From Desulfopila aestuarii DSM 18488 (GTDB lineage: Bacteria > Desulfobacterota > Desulfobulbia > Desulfobulbales > Desulfocapsaceae): 60,912 nucleotides of DNA. This document shows, in pieces, positions 51,928 through 60,912 of this stretch. The first letter of the stretch is position 1; each line of letters begins with the position of its first letter. The notes beneath the pieces were generated by a model, which ran no database searches, was not told where the DNA came from, and saw nothing but the letters and a program-made list of their open reading frames with translations. The stretch spans positions 1 to 60,912 of the forward strand of contig NZ_FRFE01000031.1 in the NCBI RefSeq assembly GCF_900143695.1. The letters run 5' to 3'. The translations under genes and the position numbers were made by a program.

Positions 51928-54459
51928 ATGGGTCGCTTTATTACCGTGATTTCGCTATGCGTGATGCTGGCCGTGTGCGGCGGGCCAGCTGTCAATGGCA
52001 CCCAGACCTCCACGGATGCCATGCTAGAGAAGGCTTCAGGCCCCGCCGCTCTGGTGGAAATTGAGCAAAAAGGCAATGTCACCGTGCGGGCCATCAGGGG
52101 TTGGGGGCGTCTGCCGGAGAGGTTTATCCGGCTGGGCCAGGAGTTGCGACGGGACTCGGGATTCGACCTGCTGGCCGCGGATCGGGCTCTGCTCTGGGAG
52201 TGGATCAGCCTGGCAGATACCGGCGATGGTAAACTGGCGGCGGCGAGGGAAGGGCTTGTCGAGCTGCTCGGCTTTATGGAACGGGGAGACTATCTCGACT
52301 GGCAGCCTATCGCCACAGTGGTCGAGGCCGAAACAGGATCACCGCTCCGACAGGGTGGAAAGCGCTGGATACACGGCCAGCCTTCTCTGGATGATCCGGC
52401 CGCCGTACATCCGGCCGAGAACAGCGAGGCGGTCACGCTCTTTGCTGGTGAGATGATGCCGGAGTGGCTGCCCTATCAGGCAGATGGCGGCAAATTCGAA
52501 GGTTTTGCTACCATCGGCAACGGCCTCATGAGCATCAAGGTGGAGGCGGGCCACTCCTGGGGCCGTACCGGCATCCGCTCAGAATCGGCAATGGTGGAGT
52601 ATCCTCGTGGACGGCAGGAAGCAATCCGACTGACTGCCCTGTTCGAGCCGCAGGCAACCTCAGATGCCATTATCTCCCTGGTACCGTCATCGGCGAAAAC
52701 CGATGACGAGTGGCGGTATCACCATGTCCGGGTGGGGATGCATCTGGATAAGGACGAAGGCCCCACTACCCTGACCCTGTGGATTGCACGTAAAACGGTG
52801 ATGACCAGGGAGATCTCCGGGCCGCTGGAGCGTTTCGATCTTCTCCTGCGTCCCGATGATGTGGTTCTCGTGACCGATGGTAAGGGGAAAACCCTGCTGC
52901 AGGGTGTCCTGCCTGAAGAAGATACTCCCCCAGAGGGTTACCGGCTTTATGCCCTGACGGGTTCCACCTCCGTCCGCCGGGGAAAGCCGCTACGCATGGC
53001 ACTTCGTTCCATCCAACGTGTTCAGGAGCCATTTACTGCCCAATTTGCCCCAGATTCTCTGCCGGACGGCAACCAGCAGATCACTCTCTTTGAGCAGGGA
53101 GTACTCGGTCATCTGTGGGTACCGACTGCCGGGCGGGGCAGTGTTTTTGCAACCAATGCCAGCCTCGATGACGGTGAGCTGATGGTCGATGTGCCCGCCG
53201 GTGGCCACTGGGGAAAGGTCGGGATCTATTCGCCTGGCGCCCTGGTCTGGCTCGATAGGTTCAGCTCGGGTGGCGAGGCCGCGGTGACCTTCGAGTTCGA
53301 TTCTGCCCGCACAACGGGTTTCGTGGTGGCCTTGTCCCCGCTTTACAACCTGGTGGGCAACGACCCTAGCAGGCCCCACCTTTGGGCCCAATGGCATGCC
53401 AACGAGGATGGCTCGGCTGGCAGGAGCATGCTCTTCATTAAGCCGGATTTCCCCAAGACCGCCTGGGAGGGTGAAACCTCGGCCGCCGCGCCGGATAGCG
53501 TAACGTTGAGGATTTCGCCAGAAGGCGTCCTTGTCGAGGGGCTGGGAGCGCCCCAGGAGCGTTTTCCCTGGCAGGTGGCCATGCCGAACATGGGATTTCG
53601 GGTCTACGTCTTCAGCCATGCCGAAAAAGCGGGTTCCCCGGTACGTATGGTTCTTCGCAGAATCCAACTTGACCGCCAGATGGGGGTTGAGCCACCGACC
53701 CCCGAAACGGCCGAGAAGGTTGAGCCTCTTGAGGTTACCCCCCTGTTTGCAGGTCAGCTGGGCGAACTGTGGGAGCCCTACGCGGTCAGGGGGGCGAGTT
53801 TTGAGGAGCACGGTCGTTTTGCGAATTCCCGGCTGGTAGCAGAGGTGCCGGAGGGAAAACACTCATGGAGAAAAGTCGGAATTGTCTCGAAAACGCCCGT
53901 TTTCGAATTCAACGAACGAATCCTGCGCACCTCGTATGCGGTTCGCCTCAAATGCGATCCTGCCGGTACCAGCGGTGTGCAGGCGGTGTTCAGGTCGTCA
54001 AAATCGGCCGATATGGAAAAGGGTGCCGATGTACTCGCAAGCTTTGTCCGGCATGATACGGGCCGCCATGCCGGGCGATACGTCCTGTCGCTTAGCGGCG
54101 AAAATGCAATTTACCGGAACTGGCAGCGGACGGTCGACGCCACCTGGGTGGAACAGCACTGGGACGGTGAACTTGAGATCTTGTTCGGCAATGGTTGGGT
54201 GGAGACCGGTATTGCAGGCGGGCCGAGGGTGCGAGGCACGGAGCTGCGCACAGGAAAAGGCTGGAGCTACCATATGTCTGTGACCACCTTACCGGCAACA
54301 CCGCTCGGAACAGCACGTCTGACGCTCGCGAACATCACCGGCCAATGGATAGCACCAGACGGCATGACCGCAGGGGAGCGCTGGCAGCTGGTCGACGATG
54401 AGGACTTTGATGCCGGGGCCTTTCTCGATGAACTGGCCGGGGAACTACCGGGAGAGTGA
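51928..54459 (+). CDS. Exported TVRAL-domain protein with three tandem beta modules
   Basis: An 843-residue protein with a signal peptide (about 1-25), a TVRAL domain at residues 41-125 (NVTVRAIRGWGRLP, GFDLLAA, YLDW), an LRQGGKRW segment, and three tandem modules of about 215 residues starting near residues 171, 387 and 606. Each begins LFxxxxxxxWxP and contains VPxGxHxWxKVGIxS-type and F(x)FxxxxTxGxV-type strands, suggesting a jelly-roll, lectin-like fold. GGAGGGG lies before the ATG at 51928. A carbohydrate- or lipid-binding role is possible but not shown. Confidence 0.75.
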   Translation: MGRFITVISLCVMLAVCGGPAVNGTQTSTDAMLEKASGPAALVEIEQKGNVTVRAIRGWGRLPERFIRLGQELRRDSGFDLLAADRALLWEWISLADTGDGKLAAAREGLVELLGFMERGDYLDWQPIATVVEAETGSPLRQGGKRWIHGQPSLDDPAAVHPAENSEAVTLFAGEMMPEWLPYQADGGKFEGFATIGNGLMSIKVEAGHSWGRTGIRSESAMVEYPRGRQEAIRLTALFEPQATSDAIISLVPSSAKTDDEWRYHHVRVGMHLDKDEGPTTLTLWIARKTVMTREISGPLERFDLLLRPDDVVLVTDGKGKTLLQGVLPEEDTPPEGYRLYALTGSTSVRRGKPLRMALRSIQRVQEPFTAQFAPDSLPDGNQQITLFEQGVLGHLWVPTAGRGSVFATNASLDDGELMVDVPAGGHWGKVGIYSPGALVWLDRFSSGGEAAVTFEFDSARTTGFVVALSPLYNLVGNDPSRPHLWAQWHANEDGSAGRSMLFIKPDFPKTAWEGETSAAAPDSVTLRISPEGVLVEGLGAPQERFPWQVAMPNMGFRVYVFSHAEKAGSPVRMVLRRIQLDRQMGVEPPTPETAEKVEPLEVTPLFAGQLGELWEPYAVRGASFEEHGRFANSRLVAEVPEGKHSWRKVGIVSKTPVFEFNERILRTSYAVRLKCDPAGTSGVQAVFRSSKSADMEKGADVLASFVRHDTGRHAGRYVLSLSGENAIYRNWQRTVDATWVEQHWDGELEILFGNGWVETGIAGGPRVRGTELRTGKGWSYHMSVTTLPATPLGTARLTLANITGQWIAPDGMTAGERWQLVDDEDFDAGAFLDELAGELPGE

Positions 54460-54505
54460 TGAACCGTGGCTTTATTGCCGAGTACGCTGCAACAAGGAGT
54501 GAACA

Positions 54506-55612
54506 ATGAAAAAACGTTTGAACTGCCATACATCCCGTCTACTCTGCTGTCTCCTTGCGGGATTGGTGATTTCCGCCGGTGCTCATCGAAGCAGCTGGGC
54601 CGCGGATCCGGCATCAAAGACCCTGCAAAAATTTGCCCATGACGCCATTGTCGGCGGCGAGGGCGCGGATACTCTGATTCGCTATGGAAACTGGTTTGGG
54701 CCAGGTTGGTGGGGCGGCAGCACTCTTGACGACAGGTCGGGGGTGTTGCCGCCCGTCGATTCTCTGGACGAGGTGGCCCAGAAACATGATTTCGGCTATA
54801 TGCTGGCTGAAAAACTCGGTAAAGGCAGGCCTGATGTGGAAGCGTATTACAAGGGGGTAGCCGACGAGATTGCTGCCCGCGAGGCCAAGGCGCTGTCCGA
54901 CGACCCTGCCCAGTGGGCCCGGCCCGCACCAGATCCTGCCGCCGCCAAGGTCTATCTCGAGCGGATCCGACTTGGCTTCCCATACGGTCAGCAGCGGTTG
55001 AATGAACTCAAGGCCTTGATTCCCCATCGAGCCGATATCACTGATCTCGATACCCTCAACCAGATGCTGGACGGCTATCCAGATGAGAAGCAATACGAGG
55101 CACTGATGAGCGCCGAAGTCAAAGGGTGGTGGAAGAAATATGAAAACCACCCGAAAGTGGTGGCGGAAAGGGAGCGGCAGCGCAGGGAACTTGATAAAAA
55201 CGTCAAGGACCTTACCACGTCCAAAGACTACATGCAGCGCATTCGGGAGCTGAATAATACCAAAATGCAGGCGGTGTTCAAGAAACTGGGGATCTACCCG
55301 AGCCTTGACTTCTTCCACTGTCTCTGCCGTTCGGCGGGTTATGGCAGCCCGGGAACATCTCAGCTCTACCATCCCGACACCATAGGTGAGTACAATCCCA
55401 AGTACAGCTGCAATCATCCCGGAGACCCCTGCGTGGTCGCCGGCGCCGGCTGTACCCGCCACCCTCTCCCCACAGAATCGAAGATCTGGGATTCGTGCAT
55501 GTCGATCCACAGGGTGGGGATGGATCGCGATGCAAAGGACAAGCCCATTCCCGGCACCGGAGTTCGGCTGGACAAGGTTATCGTCGATGCGCTGCGGGAA
55601 AAGCGTCGGTAG
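54506..55612 (+). CDS. Exported protein with phospholipase-A2-like active site
   Basis: A 368-residue protein with a signal peptide ending SWA. Residues about 60-98 read YGNWFGPGWWGG...PPVDSLDEVAQKHDFGY, which matches the calcium loop (GxGxxGG-like) and the His-Asp helix of the compact PLA2 fold, closest to the parvovirus-type version that lacks the disulfide cysteines. The middle is helical and charged; the C-terminal 90 residues are cysteine-rich (FHCLCRS, YSCNHPGDPC, GAGCTRHP). AAGGAG precedes the ATG. It is the last island gene and could be a lipid-cleaving effector or a remodelling enzyme. Confidence 0.65.
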   Translation: MKKRLNCHTSRLLCCLLAGLVISAGAHRSSWAADPASKTLQKFAHDAIVGGEGADTLIRYGNWFGPGWWGGSTLDDRSGVLPPVDSLDEVAQKHDFGYMLAEKLGKGRPDVEAYYKGVADEIAAREAKALSDDPAQWARPAPDPAAAKVYLERIRLGFPYGQQRLNELKALIPHRADITDLDTLNQMLDGYPDEKQYEALMSAEVKGWWKKYENHPKVVAERERQRRELDKNVKDLTTSKDYMQRIRELNNTKMQAVFKKLGIYPSLDFFHCLCRSAGYGSPGTSQLYHPDTIGEYNPKYSCNHPGDPCVVAGAGCTRHPLPTESKIWDSCMSIHRVGMDRDAKDKPIPGTGVRLDKVIVDALREKRR

Positions 55613-56214
55613 AGTTAGAGTTCGTGTTCTTGCTTGGTTCGGCGCTAATTGTTATCGGGGGAGGGTTATTTGGCTGAAAACCTGAGGAATAATATTTAGA
55701 ATACATCGGCTAGCTAAGAAGTGGGATCTAGATGAAAGGCAATCCTGCAACCTTTGCAAACTACGTGTGCAATAGCACGGATGTGAATTATGAAGGAGAT
55801 CTTTGGTAAGCTCTTCCTTCAATTTGCTCCATTTTGGCGCAATTATGGATTGTTGTCCCGACCCCATCATATTAGGAATAAGGTCAAGTTTAATATCGTA
55901 AACGCTAGGATAGTTTGGCAGAGCATAGCCTTGGTGAATAAAACGCACCACAAGGACAAATACGGCGGTATTTTTTGATTGTTGGGGAAATTATCTCCCT
56001 TCGATTAAAGTATTCACGAATTTAATTGCAGTTTCCACATCACCAATTTTTGTTTACTGACGATTGTCTGTTACTAGTTGTAGTGCTAGATAATTCAATT
56101 GAAAATGATATCTGATCAACAGTTTGCTATCTTCTCAGCGTAAGTGGAGTCGTAAGTCCTATCTCAGGAAATAGTTTCCCTCTTCACCTATCTGTTATAA
56201 AAGATGATTTATCC
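55613..56214. other. AT-rich right flank of the island
   Basis: No intact gene seen. A minus-strand frame at 55652-55951 contains the same IIAPKWS peptide as the left flank and is part of the repeated sequence. The composition drops back to AT-rich here, marking the island edge. Confidence 0.45.
55803..55878. repeat. Right direct repeat flanking the GC-rich island
   Basis: Same-orientation copy of 32631-32705, identical over 55824-55846. It lies about 190 bp after the last island gene, in AT-rich DNA. Confidence 0.7.
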
Positions 56215-59055
56215 TTAACTTGCAGAGTTCAGCCAGGAGCGAAAATCTTCCAGTTTCATCGGTTTGGCAAAATAATAACCTTGCCCATCGTTACATCCAA
56301 GTTGTCTTAAAAATTCAGCCTGTGCTTTCTCTTCGACTCCTTCGGCGACAATCTGTAAACCAAACTGTTTGGCAAGCAGGGCGATGGTTCGTACCAATTG
56401 CTCGTCATCTTGGTTTTGTCCAATTCCAGTAACAAATGACATGTCTATTTTCAGAGTATTGAGTGGCAGCTGCTTGAGATACTGAAGTGAGGAATAGCCT
56501 GTTCCGAAATCATCGATGGAAATAGTGAAGCCTGCATCAACAATGTCACGGAGCAATAACAGTACCTGATCAGTATTTTCGAAAAGAGTTGACTCTGTAA
56601 TTTCCAGCTCAATATATTCAGTTGCGAGCCCGCTTTTCTGCTGCTGTGCCAAGAGATCCTCCAGAAACGAATCAGATTGCAGCTGTATCGGTGAAAGATT
56701 AACTGAAAGTTTAAGATTATACCCCTCCTCAATGAGCGCGGCGGTTTCGCTGAAGGCTTTTTCATAAATTTGCTGTGACATTTGAATAATCAATCCGGAA
56801 TCCTCGGCTACAGGAATGAAATCGCCTGGCGATACCAGGTGCCCGTCTGATATCCAACGGGCCAAGGCCTCCATACCCGAAACCTTGCCAGTCACCAAAT
56901 TAACCTTGGGCTGGTAGAAAGGAATAAACTCGTTGTTTCTTAGTCCCTCACGGATTTTTACCAAATAGCTGATTTTTTTCTGAACCTCTATCTCCATTGC
57001 TGGATTATAGAAACAAAAGCTGCTTCCTTTTGTTTTTTCAGCACTATTTAGCGCTAGCATTGCCCGTTTGATAAGTTCATCTGGTTCATCAGCATCTTCA
57101 GGGAAAAGAGCAATTCCGATACTCATTGCCATGTAGATTCGTTGTTCGCCAAGCTGGATAGACTCTATACAGGCGGAAAAAACTCTCTCTGAGATAGATC
57201 GCGCGTATTCTTCGGACGCTCCTCTGGTCTTTGCTAAAATGACAAATTCATCTCCGCCTATACGACCCAACACATCCTCTAAACGGAGAAGAGGTCGCAG
57301 CCTATCGACAACCAGGCGGAGCAACCTGTCTCCCTCTTCATGACCCAGAGAATCATTAAATGTCTTGAAGTTATCTAGATCACAAACCAGGCAGATCAGC
57401 TTTTCATTCTTTCTCGTGCATTCTGAGATCATCTTCCTCAGTTGTTCCAGCGCCATGAGCCTGTTGGGCAGTCCTGTCAGGTCATCGTGATAAGCAAGAT
57501 ATTGAATCCTTTCCTGATGCTCAACGAGTTCGGTGATATCATTAAACACCGCTGCGTAATTGCTTACTTTACCCAATTTATCCCTCACGGCACTGATGGT
57601 AAGCCACTCGGGATAAACCTCTCCGTTCTTCCGCTTGTTCCAGATCTTGCCAGACCAATATCCTTTTGTCTCTATCATCGACCACATCTCTGTATAAAAT
57701 TCAGGTGGATGCCGGTCAGATTTCAATATTCTCGGGTTGTGCCCGATAGCCTCTTCGGCAGAATAGCCTGTGATCTTTTCAAAGGCCGGGTTTGCTCGAA
57801 CGATAGTTCCCTGATTATCGGTGATGGCTATACCTTCGACTATGTTCTCAAATATTTCTTTGTATATGTTGAGATCAAGGCTTGACTTTTTTTGTTCCTC
57901 CAGAAGTTGACGAAGTTTTTCGTTGTTATCGCCAAGTTGACTCATATATAAAGAAAAATGATCTGAAAGCTCTTCAATCTCATTTTTATCAGAGTCGCTC
58001 CCCTTTCCCATATGATGCAAGTCCTGCTCTGCTGAAATCCGCTTAAGAAGTGAATTCAGTGGGGCAGTTATGTAGGTGCTGAGATAGTAAGAGATAATAA
58101 ATGCAAGCAGGAGGCCAACGCAGACCAAGACAATAAAGAGCTTCTTTAAACTTTGTAATGGTCCATAGAAATCAGAGACATAGCCTGAAGCAGCAACGAC
58201 CCAGCCTAGTTGGTCGATCGTCTCAAAAACCGCGACCTTTTTTTTCTTCTCTTTGGTCTCTGGATCTGGCCAATCATAGAAAACTTTCCCTTGCTTGGCG
58301 TTGATCATTTTACTAAAAAGCTCGCGGTATTCATTGTCCCACGCAAGAACATTGCCAGACATTGTCGGATGAGCAAGAACCAAACCCTTCTCGTCAATGA
58401 CAAAAGGATAACCACGCTCTGCTATCTTAATTGACATGATTTCATTACGAAAATCTCCAGCATTGATCAGCTGAACAAGTTCATCTCTGTAGGCGGTCAC
58501 CGAGATAATCCAATCCCAAGGATCGAAATAGTCCATATACAAGACTTTTTCCCTTGGTTTTACCTCTCCCGGATTCTGCCATTCATATTCGAGAAAGCCC
58601 TTTTTTCTATTTATCTGCTCTTTAACAAACTGCCACTCACTTATGTCCTTACCCTGAAGAAGGCTCACCGGATGGGACTGAAGAACACCGTGGGAGTTAA
58701 GAATATAAGTGTAACCTGAACTACCTATGGCTTTAACTAGTATTCTTGAACGAGATTCCTGCTGGGCATCATTTGTACTAATCTCACCAGAAAGACTCCG
58801 CAGATACTGCATGTTAATAGTAGCCAAATGCTGCTCAGCAACGGCCCGGAGATAGCTCCGGCTTGACAGCGTGGCGGAGGTCTCAACTATCTGTCGGATG
58901 CCTTTGACGGTCTTGACGAGATTTTCATCAAGATGTCTAGCGATGACTCCTTCTATCAGAACATAAGCGATCCAACTGCCCAGGAAGAACAGTGAAAAAA
59001 ATGAGGTGCTTACTGTAAAAAAAATAGTGTAGCTTAATCTCGCTTTGTTAAACAT
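56215..59055 (-). CDS. Membrane dCache-PAS-GGDEF-EAL cyclic-di-GMP enzyme
   Basis: A 946-residue protein: an N-terminal membrane helix, a double Cache sensor (about residues 40-300), a second helix (about 308-330), a HAMP-like segment, a PAS domain (IYKEIFENIVEGIAITDNQG onward, about 400-520), a GGDEF domain with intact RIGGDEF and an EAL domain with intact GMEALARW and a DDFGTGYSS loop. Both catalytic domains look active, so it can make and degrade c-di-GMP. The Cache domain likely binds a small extracellular ligand. Confidence 0.92.
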   Translation of the reverse strand: MFNKARLSYTIFFTVSTSFFSLFFLGSWIAYVLIEGVIARHLDENLVKTVKGIRQIVETSATLSSRSYLRAVAEQHLATINMQYLRSLSGEISTNDAQQESRSRILVKAIGSSGYTYILNSHGVLQSHPVSLLQGKDISEWQFVKEQINRKKGFLEYEWQNPGEVKPREKVLYMDYFDPWDWIISVTAYRDELVQLINAGDFRNEIMSIKIAERGYPFVIDEKGLVLAHPTMSGNVLAWDNEYRELFSKMINAKQGKVFYDWPDPETKEKKKKVAVFETIDQLGWVVAASGYVSDFYGPLQSLKKLFIVLVCVGLLLAFIISYYLSTYITAPLNSLLKRISAEQDLHHMGKGSDSDKNEIEELSDHFSLYMSQLGDNNEKLRQLLEEQKKSSLDLNIYKEIFENIVEGIAITDNQGTIVRANPAFEKITGYSAEEAIGHNPRILKSDRHPPEFYTEMWSMIETKGYWSGKIWNKRKNGEVYPEWLTISAVRDKLGKVSNYAAVFNDITELVEHQERIQYLAYHDDLTGLPNRLMALEQLRKMISECTRKNEKLICLVCDLDNFKTFNDSLGHEEGDRLLRLVVDRLRPLLRLEDVLGRIGGDEFVILAKTRGASEEYARSISERVFSACIESIQLGEQRIYMAMSIGIALFPEDADEPDELIKRAMLALNSAEKTKGSSFCFYNPAMEIEVQKKISYLVKIREGLRNNEFIPFYQPKVNLVTGKVSGMEALARWISDGHLVSPGDFIPVAEDSGLIIQMSQQIYEKAFSETAALIEEGYNLKLSVNLSPIQLQSDSFLEDLLAQQQKSGLATEYIELEITESTLFENTDQVLLLLRDIVDAGFTISIDDFGTGYSSLQYLKQLPLNTLKIDMSFVTGIGQNQDDEQLVRTIALLAKQFGLQIVAEGVEEKAQAEFLRQLGCNDGQGYYFAKPMKLEDFRSWLNSAS

Positions 59056-59179
59056 ACTGTCTCCTGGTTAAATGATGGGGACTGTGGCAATGACAAGCAA
59101 ATACAACATATCTTTAAACAATTCCCCTTCATTCACCTTGTAGAGCGAGTTCTGAGTTTGATTCTACCGCATTAGAATA

Positions 59180-60415
59180 TCACAAACCCACATGAAGAAC
59201 AGCTTCCGCCCACGCATGAGCACGAATTGATGCTTCCATCACCGCCCGTGGTTCAATATCAAGAATTCGGCAACTATCTATGATTTCAGAAATTATGTTT
59301 TTTTCAAAAGCATACAACAGCTGTAGATAGCGACCCATGACAGAATCAGGTACAAGATACCCCGCCTGAAAGTCAGCAGAAAGCGGTAGATCATGAAAGA
59401 TTTCCGGAAAAGGCATGTCCAGCATGATGTCCAGCAACGATAGTAATCCGAAAAGAAATAATTTGTCCCCACTTGGCTTGGCAATCAAGCCTTCCAGTGA
59501 TAATTCCTCTAAAATTTTCCCCCTGCTTAGAGCGAGATGTAAGAGTTCTTGAGGATGCTGCTTACTGGCAATATCAGAAAGAATGATCATCTGCAGCCAG
59601 TGTCGAATACGAACGTTGCCTAATAGTACAACTGCATGCTGAATTGATTCAATTTTCATTGAAAAGCCGAAGGCTGCAGAATTAAGCAGGCGAAGCAGGC
59701 GGTAGGCTATACCAGGATCTGAGGTAATTGCCTCGACTATCTGCCCCGTCTCCAGCTGATCCTGCTGCAAAACAGCAAGAACACGAATTCTTACCGCATG
59801 TGAGGAACCAATTTTCCGTCCTTCGAGGTTTTCTGGTCTTGCAAAAAAATAGCCTTGAAAAAGATCGAAACCAAGGCTCTGGAGCGATCGAAAAGTGGCA
59901 CCATCGTCTACCTTTTCAGCCAGTTTTAGTGCCTTACGATTTTTCAAGGATTCAACAATATCAGTGATCTCTACCTTATCATGATTAAGAATGTCAATTT
60001 TAACAATATCGGCAATATCAAGAAAGGCATACGGCGTCGCTTTTAACGAGTAGTCATCAACAGCAAGGAGATAGCCTTCCTGCTTGTACTGAAGCAGTTT
60101 ATCAAATAGTCTTTCAGAAAACTGGGTAGTTTCCAAGATCTCTATAACTGTGACGGCAGGAGGAAGTGCCCGTGGGGCACCATCGAGCAGCAGTTTTTCA
60201 GTGAAGTTTATAAAAACTCTTTTATTTTGCGTCAGTTCCTCCTGTGATTTAATGAAACCAGATGTTACTACGCTGATAGTCGCCATATCTGGATCATCAA
60301 TTATCGCCCTATCATCCTCGAGGGCAGAGCGAAAGAGAAGCTCATAACCATAGGTCGCAAGATTCCGATCGAGGATTGGCTGCTTAGCCACAAAATAGGA
60401 TTCGTAGTTTTTCAC
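59180..60415 (-). CDS. EAL-HDOD signalling protein (YuxH/CdgJ-type)
   Basis: A 411-residue protein with an N-terminal degenerate EAL domain (KQPILDRNLATYGYELLFR; the EAL motif is replaced by ELL), followed by an HDOD domain (VEAITSDPGIAYRLLRLLNSAAFG, LLGNVRIRHWLQMIIL). This architecture is typical of c-di-GMP-linked regulators of motility. Loss of the EAL residues suggests a binding rather than a cleaving role. It is the neighbour of the GGDEF-EAL gene and has the same orientation. Confidence 0.88.
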   Translation of the reverse strand: MKNYESYFVAKQPILDRNLATYGYELLFRSALEDDRAIIDDPDMATISVVTSGFIKSQEELTQNKRVFINFTEKLLLDGAPRALPPAVTVIEILETTQFSERLFDKLLQYKQEGYLLAVDDYSLKATPYAFLDIADIVKIDILNHDKVEITDIVESLKNRKALKLAEKVDDGATFRSLQSLGFDLFQGYFFARPENLEGRKIGSSHAVRIRVLAVLQQDQLETGQIVEAITSDPGIAYRLLRLLNSAAFGFSMKIESIQHAVVLLGNVRIRHWLQMIILSDIASKQHPQELLHLALSRGKILEELSLEGLIAKPSGDKLFLFGLLSLLDIMLDMPFPEIFHDLPLSADFQAGYLVPDSVMGRYLQLLYAFEKNIISEIIDSCRILDIEPRAVMEASIRAHAWAEAVLHVGL

Positions 60416-60582
60416 ATTCCCCTCATGCTGTGTTTAAGCTCACTCTTTCGAAAAAGGAAACTAAACTTTTCCGAGCAAAAAGCGATGACCATAAGAAATG
60501 GCCACATAAGATTGTCCTATAAAATCGTACATTGCAAACTACTGTATTACTTTTAGAGATCTTATCCATTGCACACCAGTGT

Positions 60583-60602
60583 GTAAGCGCTCAACAAACG
60601 CC
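60583..60602. repeat. Left terminal inverted repeat of an IS66-family element
   Basis: The 20 bases beginning GTAAGCGCTC match the conserved start (GTAAGCG...) of IS66-family terminal repeats and lie 60-80 bp before the first transposition gene, as usual in this family. The matching right end lies outside the window. Confidence 0.65.
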
Positions 60603-60662
60603 ATCTTTTCATATCGTTAACAATCTGTTTCATTGTGGCAAACCAGACCACGGGAGGGCACA

Positions 60663-60912
60663 ATGAAAACAGAGCATAGCAAGAATCGGTCGGCCAAGCA
60701 GGAATATTGGCAGGAACACATCCGCTCATGGGAGAGTAGCGGCCTGACGCAATCATCATATTGCCGGGAGAACATGCTCTCTTTGGCGACATTTGGTTAC
60801 TGGCGTCGAAAGAGCTCATTGAAGGTTTCTCACGAACCGCAACCGCGTTTTTTTCCTCTTGCGGTACAATCCCAGGTCCAGGAAAAGCAGAGTTCAGGTT
60901 TCAATACTGTCC
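60663..60912 (+). CDS. tnpA: IS66 accessory protein TnpA, N-terminal part
   Basis: The first 83 residues, cut by the window edge, start at ATG 60663 behind GGGAGG. The motifs YWQEHIRSWESSGLTQSSYC and LATFGYWRRK are the N-terminal HTH of the IS66 first ORF, which is needed with TnpB and the DDE transposase for transposition. The rest of the element continues beyond the window. Confidence 0.85.
   Translation, partial: MKTEHSKNRSAKQEYWQEHIRSWESSGLTQSSYCRENMLSLATFGYWRRKSSLKVSHEPQPRFFPLAVQSQVQEKQSSGFNTV

Noticed and set aside
55652-55951. 99-residue minus-strand frame at the right island flank as a gene
   Set aside because: It overlaps the direct repeat, and its counterpart at the left flank contains a stop; both look like remnants.

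Overview
The window looks like a piece of a Desulfobulbales-type (Desulfobacterota) sulfate-reducer replicon. This is an inference from corrinoid-activation gene remnants, EAL/GGDEF/HDOD signalling genes and general gene style; no ribosomal or phylogenetic marker is present, so the assignment is tentative. Four blocks are visible by gene content and by eye in base composition.

Block 1 (1-9.6 kb) is an AT-richer plasmid-like segment. It holds the 3' end of a group II intron, a frameshifted Lcl/DUF1566 gene, a small WGR protein, a ParF/ParG-type partition pair (minus strand), a ParA/ParB pair (plus strand), palindromes downstream of parB that could be parS, decayed remnants of a corrinoid-protein activation locus, and an HTH-PAS regulator. 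Block 2 (9.9-29.1 kb) is an F-type conjugative type IV secretion operon: regulators, OmpA-like protein, pilin, TraL, E, K, B, V, C, W, U, TrbC, TrbI-like, S26 protease, TraF, TraH and TraG, followed by a lytic transglycosylase, HipB/HipA and an IHF-like protein. No relaxase, coupling protein or TraN is present here, so the element is either incomplete or continues outside the window. An IS110-family element and a TacA/TacT toxin-antitoxin pair follow.

Block 3 (33.2-55.6 kb) is a strikingly GC-richer island bracketed by imperfect direct repeats of about 76 bp that share a perfect 23-bp core (32652-32674 and 55824-55846). It begins with a co-directional cluster: an exported VWA protein resembling the periplasmic half of PpkA, an ABC ATPase (TagT-like), an FtsX-type permease (TagS-like), an exported formylglycine-generating-enzyme-fold protein (TagR-like), two lipoproteins (a TagQ-like position) and an S41 protease. 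This matches the trans-envelope TagQRST-PpkA sensor arm of type VI secretion, but without the kinase domain, the phosphatase or any T6SS structural gene in the window. Next to it are four large exported proteins that share an N-terminal domain of about 80 residues, consensus TVRALxGWGRLP followed by GhDLLxA, placed directly after the signal peptide and joined to unrelated C-terminal parts (Sel1 repeats, a beta-propeller, a long toxin-like protein and a triplicated beta module). An exported protein with a phospholipase-A2-like active site ends the island. I regard this as the strongest candidate for an undescribed system: an orphan Tag-like envelope complex with a family of exported partners marked by a common N-terminal domain.

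Block 4 (56.2-60.9 kb) returns to AT-richer DNA with two cyclic-di-GMP signalling genes (dCache-PAS-GGDEF-EAL and EAL-HDOD) and the left end of an IS66-family element at the window edge.

Domain and family calls come from reading motifs by eye; no database search was run.
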